64,000 nucleotides of DNA, taken from the NCBI RefSeq assembly GCF_010183535.1, contig NC_071333.1, forward strand, positions 19,094,587 to 19,158,586, in the 5' to 3' direction. Position numbers and translations under genes: made by a program. The stretch's first letter is position 1. Every line of letters starts with the position of its first letter. Below, piece after piece: positions 21,270 to 31,708 of the stretch. The DNA is from Caenorhabditis remanei. Lineage: Eukaryota > Nematoda > Chromadorea > Rhabditida > Rhabditidae. Under the pieces are notes generated by a model, which worked only from the letters and a program-made list of their open reading frames with translations, was not told the DNA's origin and ran no database searches.

Positions 21270-24200
21270 ACTACCCCCAGACTGTCACTTCTCCCCCAGC
21301 TTTCTATACTCTCAAAAATTAAATAAAGTCCCATCAAACTGTTTGTCATCTAAAAATCTTTTGGTAAATCCCCATACGCAAACAACATCTAGCGCTTCAA
21401 AACTAAGCCCAAGCGCATCTTTCGCATCTTCCACCCAAAACTCCCCAATTCCCATAAATCAAGTTCCAACGTCCATCATCTGTGACACTCTGTCAACAAC
21501 GGAGGAATTCGCAAAGAAGCTGATCGACGCACAACACATGCCCCCAGACACATCACCTCCCATCATACACTTCCAAGTCAGCAAAATCACGGACGCCCAA
21601 GCCCAACTCCCGTTCATCCAACTCCAAACACCATCAGGAGAGAAGATCATAGCTCTCGTGGATTCGGGAGCTCAAGTATCGATCATCGCGACGAAAGCAG
21701 CAGAACGTCTGAAAATGACGGTGGTCGGGAAACGAATGACACGGTATTCGGGATTCGTGGCAGACAGTCAACCGACTGAGTGTATATTCTACAAACTGGA
21801 GATCAAGGATCTGTCTGGAAAATGCTGGTCGTCGTGCATTCCAAGTTATCACAGAATGACGACAGAGTTTCGGGCCCCTAGCCATACCAGAGAAGATCTG
21901 GAAAAGCTAAAAAAGTGGTCCCTCAACACCGAAGGAATTATCGATTTGGGAACTCGAGACGGGCAAAAAATCGACATGATTCTAGGAAACAACATCCTGA
22001 ACAAAATCAAGAGTATCGAAAGGCCGAAAACATACTGTCTACCCAGCGGAAGGTCAATCGAGAAATTGATGATAGGATACGTCAACCATCCCCCAGTCAT
22101 GGAAGATTCTTTCGTGCCCATCAATGAGTCAACCCAAGTCAACATCGTCGCCGACATGGAGCAGATATGGATCCATACACTCGACTCCGAGGACATGGAT
22201 CTGGAGGAAGCCAACGCCAACAAGGTCCCCAGCGCAGTATCAAACAAGAAGTTCGAGAAGCAACTGGAACAACTCTGGTCACTCGAAGTAATAGGGATTG
22301 AACCCCCCACCAAACGAGAAGACAAAGAAGCGCTCAACAATGACCTTATCAAAGAGTTCAAAAGGTCTGCGGTCAAAGATCCCGATGGAAGAATTCAAGT
22401 AGCTCTACCGTACAATGGTCGTCAAAAGGAATTAGGAAATAACCTTGCAGTTGCAAAACGAAGGCTAGTATCGCTTCTAGGAAGACAACTTCAAAAGAAG
22501 GAGGACAGAGAAGCGTACCACCAAATTCTGATGGGTCAGTTGGCCTCAGGCATCATCGAAGAGGTGATACCAGGGACCCCAGCTGACGGACCAGAGTATT
22601 ACATTCCCCATCGAGTGGTCATCAAACAGGAATCGCTCACCACGAAACTCAGGATCGTGTTGGACGCCTCATCCCACATGAAGAACCAGCTCTCGCTCAA
22701 CGACTGCTTGTATCCAGGACCATCCATTCTTCAATCCATTCTGGGAATCCTTCTACGAAGTCGACTGCCGAAATTTCTAATGACAGCTGATATCGAGAAG
22801 GCATTTCACGCCGTGATGGTTCAAGAGAAGTTCAGAGATGCGATGAAGTTCATTTGGTTAAAAAATCCCGAAGAGGGATTCAAAGAAAACAACATCGCCA
22901 CGTACAGATTCAGCAGACTCCCATTCGGAGTCACGTGCTCTCCGTTTCTCCTAGCGGTAACAATACTCACGTACTTGGATCTGGACCTCGACGACTTCAA
23001 CGAACGGTTCTTGGAGAACCTCTACGTAGACAATGTGATGTTCACATCAAACTCCGAAGAGGATTTGATGAACTGTTACACAAAGTCAAAGTCCACATGC
23101 GATAAAATGCATATGAACTTGCGAGAGTTCATGTGTAACAATGGTGTAGTCAGGGCGAAGATACCCGAAAAGGATAGATCAGCTCAGACTACTGGAAAAC
23201 TTCTGGGACATCAGTGGAACTCCGAAGAGGACACTATCCACATAAAAATTGCAACGCCTCCAGAAGGAATCCCCACCAAAAGAGACATCGTAGCATTCAA
23301 CGCCACAACATACGACCCCAGCGGATTACTGTCACCAATCCTAGTTCTCCTCAAACGTTTCATAACAATAATGTGGGAAAAGGACATCGATTGGGACCAG
23401 AAAATCCCGCAGGACATGTGGCCGCTATGGAAGACAGTAGCAGCTCAGTTCACTGAAAAGGTGTACTCGATGCCAAGACAACTAGTCACCAACTACGACT
23501 ATGATTCAATCCAGCTGGCAGTGTTCTCAGATGCGTCCAAGTATCACTACGCAACAACAGCATACCTGAGATTCGGATTCAAAGACGAGCGATTCGAGAG
23601 CAAACTCATCTTCGCGAAGTCAAGAGTACGCCCCAGCTCAGGAGGATCAGAGTACTCCATTCCACGAATGGAGCTTGTAGCATTGGAGATTGGAGTCAAT
23701 TCTGCAGTCAACATCGCAAAGGAACTCCATATCAAGATCAAGGACGTCAACATCTTCTCAGACAGCACATGCTGTCTATACTGGATCTTATCCAAAGTCA
23801 GCAACAACCTCGGATCAGTATGGGTAGCCAATCGGGTGAAGAAGATTCACCAGAATGCGCAAATACTCAGAGAGGAAGGTATCCCCATAACATTTCGCTA
23901 CGTTCCCACCGACGAAAACCCAGCAGATATCGCTTCTAGAGGATGCTCCATTCAGGAGCTGAAAGAGAGTGATCTCTGGCACAAAGGACCAAAGTTTCTC
24001 TCGAAGAGAGAGGATCGATGGCCCAAAAAGTTGGACAACACAATTGCTGACCCTCACGCCTTCAGGGAACAAGCCAGAAGCCTTGGGATAATCCCTAGCT
24101 CAACCCCAGAAGAATCAACGACACTGTTGAAAGTAGAAGTCAACCAGCAACTTCCTGTCTACTCGTCGATTGTTCCATACGAAAGAACGAATAGCATGAG

Positions 24201-26283
24201 CAAGCTCACCAACACAATACGGAGAGTCTGCAAATGGATTTGTTACATCGTGGAAAAACGGAACCGTCGCCATCCAGAGAAGACAATAAACTTCGCAGGA
24301 TCAATCTTGAAGAAGTTCAATGAGGCTTTCAAAGCAAATAACTCCGTCGAAGAGACGTTGTTAGCGAGAAAGTTCATCATTCAAGATCACTACATTGATG
24401 CTAAAGAAAGGTTGAACGAAACGCCATCAAACAAGATGACCCCAGCGGTTTTCGATGAAGGAATCTGGAGATTCTCAACCAGATTCTCAAACGCCAAAGA
24501 TGAGAGAATTACCCCAGAAATGAGAAATCCCATCATCATCATCTCCAAACACCGACTGGCAACTCTCATCGTACAAGAGGCTCACGAACATCTACGCCAT
24601 CAGGGAATACAGGACGTCATAACCGAAGTGCACAGAAGATACTGGATAGAGTCCATAGGCCTAGTTGTCAAGAGCATCAGAAGACGATGCGTCACTTGTC
24701 AAAAGAAGCATGGACTCCCATTCGAGTACAACTACACAAGAATCTTGCCCCCGAGCAGAACAACGATGGAATCTCCATTCAAACACATCGGTCTCGACTA
24801 CATTGGGCCACTTCCCTTCAAACTAGGACAACGGCTCGGTAAAGTATGGGTTCTTCTTCTTACCTGCCTTGTGACCAGAGCAGTTCACCTTGAAATTGTC
24901 TCTGACAACACAACGGTAGGCTTTATCAATGGATTGAAGAGATTCATTGCAAGAAGAGGAGCTCCGAGTTCGATACTGTCGGACAACGCCCCACAGTTCA
25001 AGCTCGGATACCGGATGATCAACAAGGACCTGAAAACCTACATCAACCAGGACCCCAGCCTCACCACCTTTCTTGCACGCCACGAGATCAAGATAAAACT
25101 CATAACTCCGATGTCCCCATGGCAAGGGGGCATCTACGAACGTCTCGTTGGAATCGTCAAGAACATCTTGCTGAAAGTCCTGGGAAAAGGTCATCACACC
25201 TTTCTAGAATTGGAAACACTGCTGATCGAAACCGAAGGAATCGTGAACTCTCGTCCAATCACTTCCAACAAGAAGGATATTGAGGATTCCCCAGCGATCA
25301 GGCCAATAGATTTCATCGCCCCAAACGTCTGCCTGGCACTTCCAGAAAGGACGGACTCAACGACGGGAGAGGAGACAGCTGGACAGACGGAAGTAAAGTG
25401 GAGAACTTTACTAGACGGTCTCACCAGAGTGAAGCAACGGCTCTGGGAAGAATTCACTAAAAGGTACTTCCACACCTTAAGAGAATTCACTCCAAGAAAA
25501 GGTGCCCACTCGAGGATCAAACCAAGAGTAGGACAGTTGGTTCTGGTGGAATTCCCCATCATACCCAGACACACATGGCCACTTGGAGTCATCACTGAAG
25601 TCACCAGGACAAAGGACGGCGAAGCTCGCTCGGTGATGGTCAAAACAATGGATTCTACAGTGGAGAAGTCCATCAATCAGCTCATTCCATTGGAAGACCC
25701 GGAGTACGAAGAGGAAAAGAACACGCTATCGGTTCCTCGGAACATTCCCGAGCCAGACACTTCGCCAATCGGTCCAACACCAGGCGACAAGGAATCTGGA
25801 TCAAACAGCACAGGCCAAGCAGCTCAAGCCAAGGCAAACTGTCCAGCAAAGACACCGCAGACAGTGAAGAGAGGTCCCGGGAGACCGAAGAAGTTGACCG
25901 GACTCTATCTCATAAAGCCGCGGCCAAAAGCACTTGCCCAAGCAACAAAAAGAGGACGTGGACGACCAAAAGGTTCTACCAAAGGATCCACAACCATTCC
26001 AAAGATCCAAGCACCAACAACTCCAAGAAGATCTGCAAGACTGTGCCAGAAAGCAAAGTCAGATCTCGAAGAAAGATCAGACAGAGCAACAGGAGCAGTC
26101 AAGGAAGGAAAGGAGCCAAAATCCACAGCCAGCCCGAAGAGGGCAATACTCTCTAGAGGACGAAGAGACCAGAAGACCTGGAAAGCAAGAATCGCACAAG
26201 CCGTTCAGGACCACATCAACCTTCTTTCCTCCGTTTCACCCGGAAAGAAGGTTCATCCTACCCCCGGAATGTCGCGCCCGTAA
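21004..26283 (+). CDS. BEL Pol polyprotein (protease, RT, RNase H, integrase)
   Basis: The open frame lies +1 relative to gag and has no start codon that clearly serves it, so expression probably needs frameshifting or splicing. Approximate residues, counted from 21004: aspartic protease ALVDSGAQVSIIA at 216; RT motif TADIEKAFHAV at 594 and YVDNV at 673, the BEL variant of YXDD; RNase H VFSDAS at 840, FSDST at 917 and NPADIASRG at 972; integrase zinc ligands HEHLRH and CVTC at 1194-1232; catalytic Asp of GLDYIGPL, Asp of LSDNAPQF and Glu of YERLVGIVK at 1262-1380; a DUF5641-like domain (WPLGVITEV) at 1480-1565. The tail carries two AT-hook-like motifs, KRGPGRPKK and KRGRGRPKG. The stop TAA lies inside the 3' LTR. 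Confidence 0.93.
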   Translation: MRSQSQRSSRQSLTKDSVTTVSPKDIQFSTVRLNTVALTVMVVTSQDTAPVYQRKETSTSTSSWATWKKTRSSKTSCFRSRGLEPPNSKLPPDCHFSPSFLYSQKLNKVPSNCLSSKNLLVNPHTQTTSSASKLSPSASFASSTQNSPIPINQVPTSIICDTLSTTEEFAKKLIDAQHMPPDTSPPIIHFQVSKITDAQAQLPFIQLQTPSGEKIIALVDSGAQVSIIATKAAERLKMTVVGKRMTRYSGFVADSQPTECIFYKLEIKDLSGKCWSSCIPSYHRMTTEFRAPSHTREDLEKLKKWSLNTEGIIDLGTRDGQKIDMILGNNILNKIKSIERPKTYCLPSGRSIEKLMIGYVNHPPVMEDSFVPINESTQVNIVADMEQIWIHTLDSEDMDLEEANANKVPSAVSNKKFEKQLEQLWSLEVIGIEPPTKREDKEALNNDLIKEFKRSAVKDPDGRIQVALPYNGRQKELGNNLAVAKRRLVSLLGRQLQKKEDREAYHQILMGQLASGIIEEVIPGTPADGPEYYIPHRVVIKQESLTTKLRIVLDASSHMKNQLSLNDCLYPGPSILQSILGILLRSRLPKFLMTADIEKAFHAVMVQEKFRDAMKFIWLKNPEEGFKENNIATYRFSRLPFGVTCSPFLLAVTILTYLDLDLDDFNERFLENLYVDNVMFTSNSEEDLMNCYTKSKSTCDKMHMNLREFMCNNGVVRAKIPEKDRSAQTTGKLLGHQWNSEEDTIHIKIATPPEGIPTKRDIVAFNATTYDPSGLLSPILVLLKRFITIMWEKDIDWDQKIPQDMWPLWKTVAAQFTEKVYSMPRQLVTNYDYDSIQLAVFSDASKYHYATTAYLRFGFKDERFESKLIFAKSRVRPSSGGSEYSIPRMELVALEIGVNSAVNIAKELHIKIKDVNIFSDSTCCLYWILSKVSNNLGSVWVANRVKKIHQNAQILREEGIPITFRYVPTDENPADIASRGCSIQELKESDLWHKGPKFLSKREDRWPKKLDNTIADPHAFREQARSLGIIPSSTPEESTTLLKVEVNQQLPVYSSIVPYERTNSMSKLTNTIRRVCKWICYIVEKRNRRHPEKTINFAGSILKKFNEAFKANNSVEETLLARKFIIQDHYIDAKERLNETPSNKMTPAVFDEGIWRFSTRFSNAKDERITPEMRNPIIIISKHRLATLIVQEAHEHLRHQGIQDVITEVHRRYWIESIGLVVKSIRRRCVTCQKKHGLPFEYNYTRILPPSRTTMESPFKHIGLDYIGPLPFKLGQRLGKVWVLLLTCLVTRAVHLEIVSDNTTVGFINGLKRFIARRGAPSSILSDNAPQFKLGYRMINKDLKTYINQDPSLTTFLARHEIKIKLITPMSPWQGGIYERLVGIVKNILLKVLGKGHHTFLELETLLIETEGIVNSRPITSNKKDIEDSPAIRPIDFIAPNVCLALPERTDSTTGEETAGQTEVKWRTLLDGLTRVKQRLWEEFTKRYFHTLREFTPRKGAHSRIKPRVGQLVLVEFPIIPRHTWPLGVITEVTRTKDGEARSVMVKTMDSTVEKSINQLIPLEDPEYEEEKNTLSVPRNIPEPDTSPIGPTPGDKESGSNSTGQAAQAKANCPAKTPQTVKRGPGRPKKLTGLYLIKPRPKALAQATKRGRGRPKGSTKGSTTIPKIQAPTTPRRSARLCQKAKSDLEERSDRATGAVKEGKEPKSTASPKRAILSRGRRDQKTWKARIAQAVQDHINLLSSVSPGKKVHPTPGMSRP

Positions 26284-26936
26284 TAAGCTTTATTACAATC
26301 GCGACCCTTGCTCGACTCTTCTACGAATCGTCTCTCAATCAGATGTTTCGTAATTCCTTTGGAATTACGCCCAACTAGCGTCTTCACAACTTGTGCTTCT
26401 TATTCCCCTGCTCTTGTGCTCAAATCACCTAACTACTGGCTTCATTCTTCCCTCTAAAGGTCAATCAATCGAGGACGAGAAATGTTACGCGATGCAAACG
26501 CGCCCCACCGGACGATGACTTCACAAAGTTCTATTCGACCTCGCGTGGCGCGAAACTCTTCATTTCTAATTCTCTCGTTTCCCCCCACTATTTCTCGTCG
26601 ACTGTTCGAGAAGCTTTTCTCTTTTACCCGCGAAAGCTTGTTTTATTGTTTTATTGCTTAACCAACTTGTTTTCTAATCACTTCTCACGTTTTACCATCA
26701 CGAAGAGTGGTGAGTAATTCCCACTCTCTCTTTTCTGTAATCTCCCAGCATTTTGCTAATAAATGAGTTGAGTAGTGAAGTCATGTCTTCTTTTCGTCTT
26801 TCTAAACCCACTGAACCTACTATTCTTGTCTACACCACCGTTCCTTCACCATCGATGCCTATTTATCTTTCGGCCTACCCGAAGAGGGGAGTGTCGGGGA
26901 TAAAATAGATCAACTTCACAAAATGGCGTCGCCACA
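26270..26936 (+). repeat. 3' LTR of the BEL element
   Basis: 667 bp, nearly identical to 15128-15794. It contains the last codons and stop of pol. The polypurine tract is not classical: CCCCCGGAA abuts the LTR, and a better purine run (GGAAAGAAGG) lies about 20 nt further upstream. Confidence 0.94.
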
Positions 26937-26941
26937 CACTA

Positions 26942-27757
26942 TGTTAATCTTTTTTGATAACTTTGAATACATATTCTTTGTATTTTCAACCAATTTTTAT
27001 TTAAAGACAATTTTCAGTTAAAACCGTTGTGAAACTGCAAGACGTTCTACTCAACATACATTCTTTATTCAACAAAGCTCTTAGAATACTCCAAAAAAGT
27101 GAGTCTTTCATATTAATTTTTGACCATAAGAAACAAACGAATCAAGAAAATATGTTATGCAATAAAAATGTTGCGGTGTAGTGAAAACTTTCTCTAGTGA
27201 AAGTAGGATGATTTCATACCAGTTTTACTACTAGTTTGTTCGAAAAAGTATTGGTGATGTAGTTCAATTAGACATTTTTTACTTTTCTGACTGCTCTTTC
27301 TCATCTACTCCTAACAATAGCCTTAGCCTAACATAGTAATTCCAATACTGTGCGATAAATTATAATTTTGTATGAGCTAAACTGAGCCGAAATAGTACAC
27401 CATTTTTGTAGTTGGTTCAACATTTTGCTTATATGCACTGAAGTTAGTCGGTTTCAGAAGAAAATGGCTTTGATTGCCTGTAACTTTCAAGAAAGTGTCC
27501 CTTCAAAAAAATGGTCATCAATTAAAATTATGTGATATTTTCGCTCTCTCCAACCTGTACAAAATAAAATTTGTTGGACAATCAGGTCTCCCAAATACGC
27601 TGTCAAATTCCCCCCCTCCCCCACTAAAAATAACAAGTTGATAACCTTTTGAGCGGTTCTGTATAAGGTTCAAAATTCAAAAACTTACAATATTGAACCA
27701 AAAGTCTGGAAATATTTCAGAACATTCAAGAGGAATTTGTTAAAAACCGAATCGAAA
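26942..27757. other. Intergenic upstream of the second F-box gene
   Basis: One isolated exon-like block lies at about 27019-27108: TTTTCAG before it, GTGAGT after it, and an open frame reading VVKLQDVLLNIHSLF. It could be a remnant exon. CCCCCCTCCCCC lies near 27612. No complete gene. Confidence 0.3.
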
Positions 27758-28805
27758 ATGCCGCAGAACTTACCAAATGAAATATTGGAAATGGTCACTA
27801 ATCGGCTTAATATATTTGATAAGTAAGTCAAAAAAAGGTTATAAATAAAAAAAAATAAACAACTGTTCACTCTGAATTTCCGCTTTTTCAGAATACGCCT
27901 CCGAAGGGTATCAAAAAGACTTCGAAGCGTGGTTGTCCTTGATAAGAATTCCTACTGTAATGTAGATATTTTGGTGGCCCATTCCCAGATTTGCTTGAAA
28001 CTGCATGGCAGACTGGGTGAAATAGTACTTACCTATAGAAAATGCGAAGACGGTACATTGACTGAAAGATCTCTAGGAGGAGGAGACAAATTGATCCGTG
28101 GAACAAACTCAAAAACCACAATTCACCACCTTGAAGTTGACCAAAGCATTTATGACCCAGAAAAAATCGCTCACTTCTGGCGATCATTTTGCAACTGGAA
28201 CGTCTCAAAGTTAAAGATATTTGCAAACAACGGCTTTCAAGTCAACGCTGTATTGAAGGTCGTTCAGCCAACCGTTTTGACTGATATGAAGCTGGAGTTT
28301 GTGAGAAGCAGTACACACACGAATGCATTTTCAATTTCACAGTTTGTCAAATCCGAACAGTGGAAACAATTGAAGATGTTTAAAGGTCGTCCGCGTATCC
28401 GAAAGTCCAATCTTCAACATCTTTTACATCTCAAAAAAATTGACGTCATAAGCGAAGTTGAGCGTGAAGACGTTGTTCTTTTCTGCCTTGTAAGTTCACT
28501 CCGCGTATTCTATCAATTTTAAAATTAAATATTATTAAAGCCTATCAAATTCGAATGTATTGGAGAGCGCAGTCCTACGTTTCACAGAACGATTACCTGT
28601 ACCTGGTCTTGTTACTGCATTCAGGAAAACGAATACGAATATTGGCCGACCATCGTGGAAAAAAACTCTTAGAATCCCGATAGATGAACATTCGGCCACA
28701 CTGATCAAACTGACTGACAATGCCGCCATCGTTATGAGAAAACTCGCAACAGATCAAGATGAAAAAGTGATCATTGAGAAAATTGAAAAATTGTCTTCTA
28801 TCTAA
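27758..28805 (+). CDS. F-box protein with nematode FTH-like region
   Basis: Exon 1 is 27758-27822 (65 nt) and exon 2 is 27892-28489; together they encode 221 codons in phase. The F-box is clear: LPNEILEMVTNRLNIFDKIRLRRVSKRLR. The following region (IAHFWRSFCNWNVSKLKIF, QWKQLKMF) resembles the gene at 12370. In the family these proteins recruit substrates to SCF ubiquitin ligases. The last exon is uncertain. The acceptor ATTATTAAAG at 28540 gives an early stop, while a weak acceptor at 28565 (ATTGGAG) keeps a long frame to the TAA at 28803-28805 whose end (SATLIKLTDNAAIVM) fits the paralogue. The gene may therefore be intact with a weak splice site or carry a small indel. Confidence 0.68.
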
Positions 28806-29802
28806 TTTTTGAGGATTTCTTACTCAGTTTAATTTTTATTTTTAAAATGCCTCATTTGTTTTTATTAAATTTGACCTTTTATGACATGTTTTGTTTTGAT
28901 TGTATTCAGTGATACAAACTGAATTGGGGCATTTATTTCTAATTTGTAACAGACACTTGATTAAACACAAAAAATACGAAACAACTCCTCTGATGCAGAG
29001 TTTACGTGGAAGATTATAAATTTGAACAAAAAAACAAACGATTTTGTATGATCGATTCACAATCTCTTTACTTCTGGATCTGATCATTATTATTCGGCCT
29101 TGTAGAGAAGAGACTAGTCTGAGATTGAACCAAAGCAAAAAAAATCTGGATTTTCTTTACTCTAGAGCAAAAATACACGACACATATCGTAATTGTTGAA
29201 CAGTTGAAAATACCTATTCGTCAATTTTCAGAACATTCAGAGCTATTCTTCGAAAGGAGTTTGATTTTTATCAACATCAAAATTTAAACTGCTTGTGAAA
29301 AGAAATGTGTGTATAAACAAAGAGTAACCTTCACAGACTCCCAAAACAGAACATCATTAGTAAAAAACGTTATGAGATATACGAGGACATATCTATTGTC
29401 CGCTTTTCCTTGCAGATCATATAATTTTCACGAATCTTTTCACAATTACCTAAATTATGGGAAAATTGAAGATATAATGGACACAACTGCCATACAGTAA
29501 CTTTCTCATTGCAGGTGCTGATATGGAAGATTATTGCTGCAGACTTTTCAAAAACTGTAGAGATCTTTCTGTGTAAAAAGTGATTTCAAAAAGCCAGCCC
29601 TTTTTTTAAACCCGCAAAGAACATTTTCATTCAGAATCGCAATAAAATGAAATAATTTTTTTTCAGAGTGCAAATCAGGGTTCAACTCAGCTTTCCGTCA
29701 ATCACGAAGTTTACAACTCCTCCCGCTTTCTGCATTTTCAAGCTTTTTTCTGTCTTCCGCCATTTCGAATACCACTGTCCGCTCATCCCTGGTGCAAAGC
29801 TA
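28806..29802. other. Intergenic, no gene seen
   Basis: AT-rich; isolated short ORFs without splice context. No feature supported. Confidence 0.3.
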
Positions 29803-31272
29803 ATGTTCAAGTACTTATAAGTATGCTGTTATCATTCTACAATTTTTTGAGATTTCATGATGCACTTCTTTTAATTTATAGCCAATAAACTGCTTCTCTT
29901 CTAAAAGCGCAGTGCAAAGATGAGCAGGTGCCAAACATTTGACTGTCTGGGTTCAAAAGTGCAAGGAGGAAGAGGCCGTCATCACGACCTCACATTTTAA
30001 AGAGTCGCTTTTTACAAAGAGTCGGAGTGATGAGTAAAGATATGTAGTCATCATGATGAAGACGAAGAGACCGCCGCAATAGGTCTGGGCTTTATAGTTT
30101 TTGATTTTCCGACTGTTTTCTGCACAAGTAACAGTTTCTAATTTTCTGCAACATCGAACAACTGTTTATTTTCTTGATTTGTTTCTTTTCCTTTTAATTT
30201 TAGTAAAATCTAGTCAAGTCTGAATGTACGGTTTAAAGGTGACCCAGAAATGTGTGTGCGTCAAAACCAGCGCCTCTATTTTCGGCAAGGCGTAGACAAT
30301 AAATTTTCCAAGTAAATGTTTTTTGTGTTATGTTTACATAACGGCTGTTTTGACATCTGTTCTTATGAATTGAGATGTTGTGACATTTCGGAACTTTAGG
30401 TAAAGTTGGGAATTTGGAAATGATCTCTGCACTCTATTGCGATTTCTGCAAACGTAAGCAAACATTTATTATAATGTTGAAACACATTAGGTTGGATGTT
30501 ATGAAACAAAACAATAGATTGGAGGAAAACGTTTTTGAGAATTCAGAAACGAGAAGTATGTTAACGCATGAAAAGATATTTGAACGCAAATCGTTTTAAT
30601 GATTGTCACGTGCATAATCAAGTTTGAATGTTTTCTCTCGAATTACTCGAATTACCATCTTTTTTATATCAAATCACTTAGAGATGCAGGAGTATTCATA
30701 CTTCTAAAACGCGAATAGGGGGATGTACATGTGTTGACTGCCCCCCCCCCTCTCTAATAGGTTGCCATGCTACATTTGGTATTGTGTGCTCGGATTTTAT
30801 CTCATTGTGATAAAGAAGAGTGAACATTCAACTCTGCGGGCTTTACTTTTATGAAAGTCTTCTCAATTTTATAATACCATCCACCTCATCGGCTGTCTGT
30901 GTGTCTGTTCATCCGAATGTCCCATTTCTTTCTGAAAACGTCTAGACAAATCATGAAAATTTAGAATCCGTCATTTTGTGTGTACGGTTGTCTAAATCTC
31001 TGTTAGCATTTGTGTTTTCAGTAAGTCTGTCTGTGGTTTCATCCGGATGTCTTTTCGGAAACCTCTAGACGTTGACATTTCCAATTTGAAATAGGTTGAC
31101 ATTTCACAATGAGTGTGTATAGGTAATAGGATATAATGTGTCTGTGATAATAGGTCATATCAGTATGAAAGAGTCTCCACATTTCGAAAATGCAAACAGG
31201 TGGGTGTTCAAATGTAGAGTCCCATTGGCATTTGCCACTGTTTTAGTATAACTTATAAGTACTTGAACATGC
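29803..31272. mobile_element. Possible non-autonomous element with 20-bp terminal inverted repeats
   Basis: ATGTTCAAGTACTTATAAGT at about 29803 and its exact reverse complement at about 31253-31272 enclose 1.47 kb. Half of the motif is itself palindromic (ACTTATAAGT). Inside are a related pair of approximately 50-bp direct repeats (30894-30950 and 31024-31070, both ending in a CTCTAGAC/GTCTAGAC-like segment) and a C12 tract near 30741. I see no transposase and no clear target duplication. Confidence 0.35.
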
Positions 31273-31708
31273 CAATTTTTTACCAACAGGATTATCTCCT
31301 GTTGGAATAAACTCCCCCCTCATATATTCCCCAGTTTTCCTAATTCCGATGTATTTCGATGTAATATTTCTTTTAATTTTGTGAAACCCTTTTTAATACT
31401 TAAACACTCTAACTTTTAGATTATAACTGTTTCTTTTTTTTCTTATTTGTGTAAGTGGTGAGAGTCCTTCAAATAAATAAATCAACTCTACATTTTTTTG
31501 CCATTTTGATATGACTGTACTTCTTTCTTCTGTTTTCTTTTTTGCCATAGTCATTTTAAGAAAACCACCTCGGCCTGCATATTTTTGCACAGTACTGTAC
31601 AAACTGTCTTGATAACGCCATGTTTTAACTCATGTCTGCCTTTCGACTTCAGCAATCTCATTATTCTCTCAAACTGGTATTTTCATCTATGTTCATTTTT
31701 TCTAGACT

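Larger units (their letters stand above)
15128..26936 (+). mobile_element. Complete BEL/Pao LTR retrotransposon, 11.8 kb
   Basis: The element has two 667-bp LTRs beginning TG and ending CA, a CACTA duplication, a leader, three ORFs (zinc-knuckle ORF1, gag, pol) and a hairpin-rich non-coding block between ORF1 and gag. Pol domain order is protease, RT, RNase H, integrase, with a YVDN-type RT motif and an integrase followed by a DUF5641-like domain, which defines BEL/Pao. The LTRs differ at only two positions that I can see (near 15420 and 15600), so insertion is recent and autonomy is plausible. Base and codon use differ sharply from the AT-rich host surroundings. No env gene was found. Confidence 0.95.

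Noticed and set aside
26000..26300. An env gene in the BEL element
   Set aside because: Pol runs into the 3' LTR and no membrane-protein ORF exists after it.
28842..29138. 98-codon minus-strand ORF
   Set aside because: No splice signals, no recognisable motif and AT-rich codon use like intergenic DNA.
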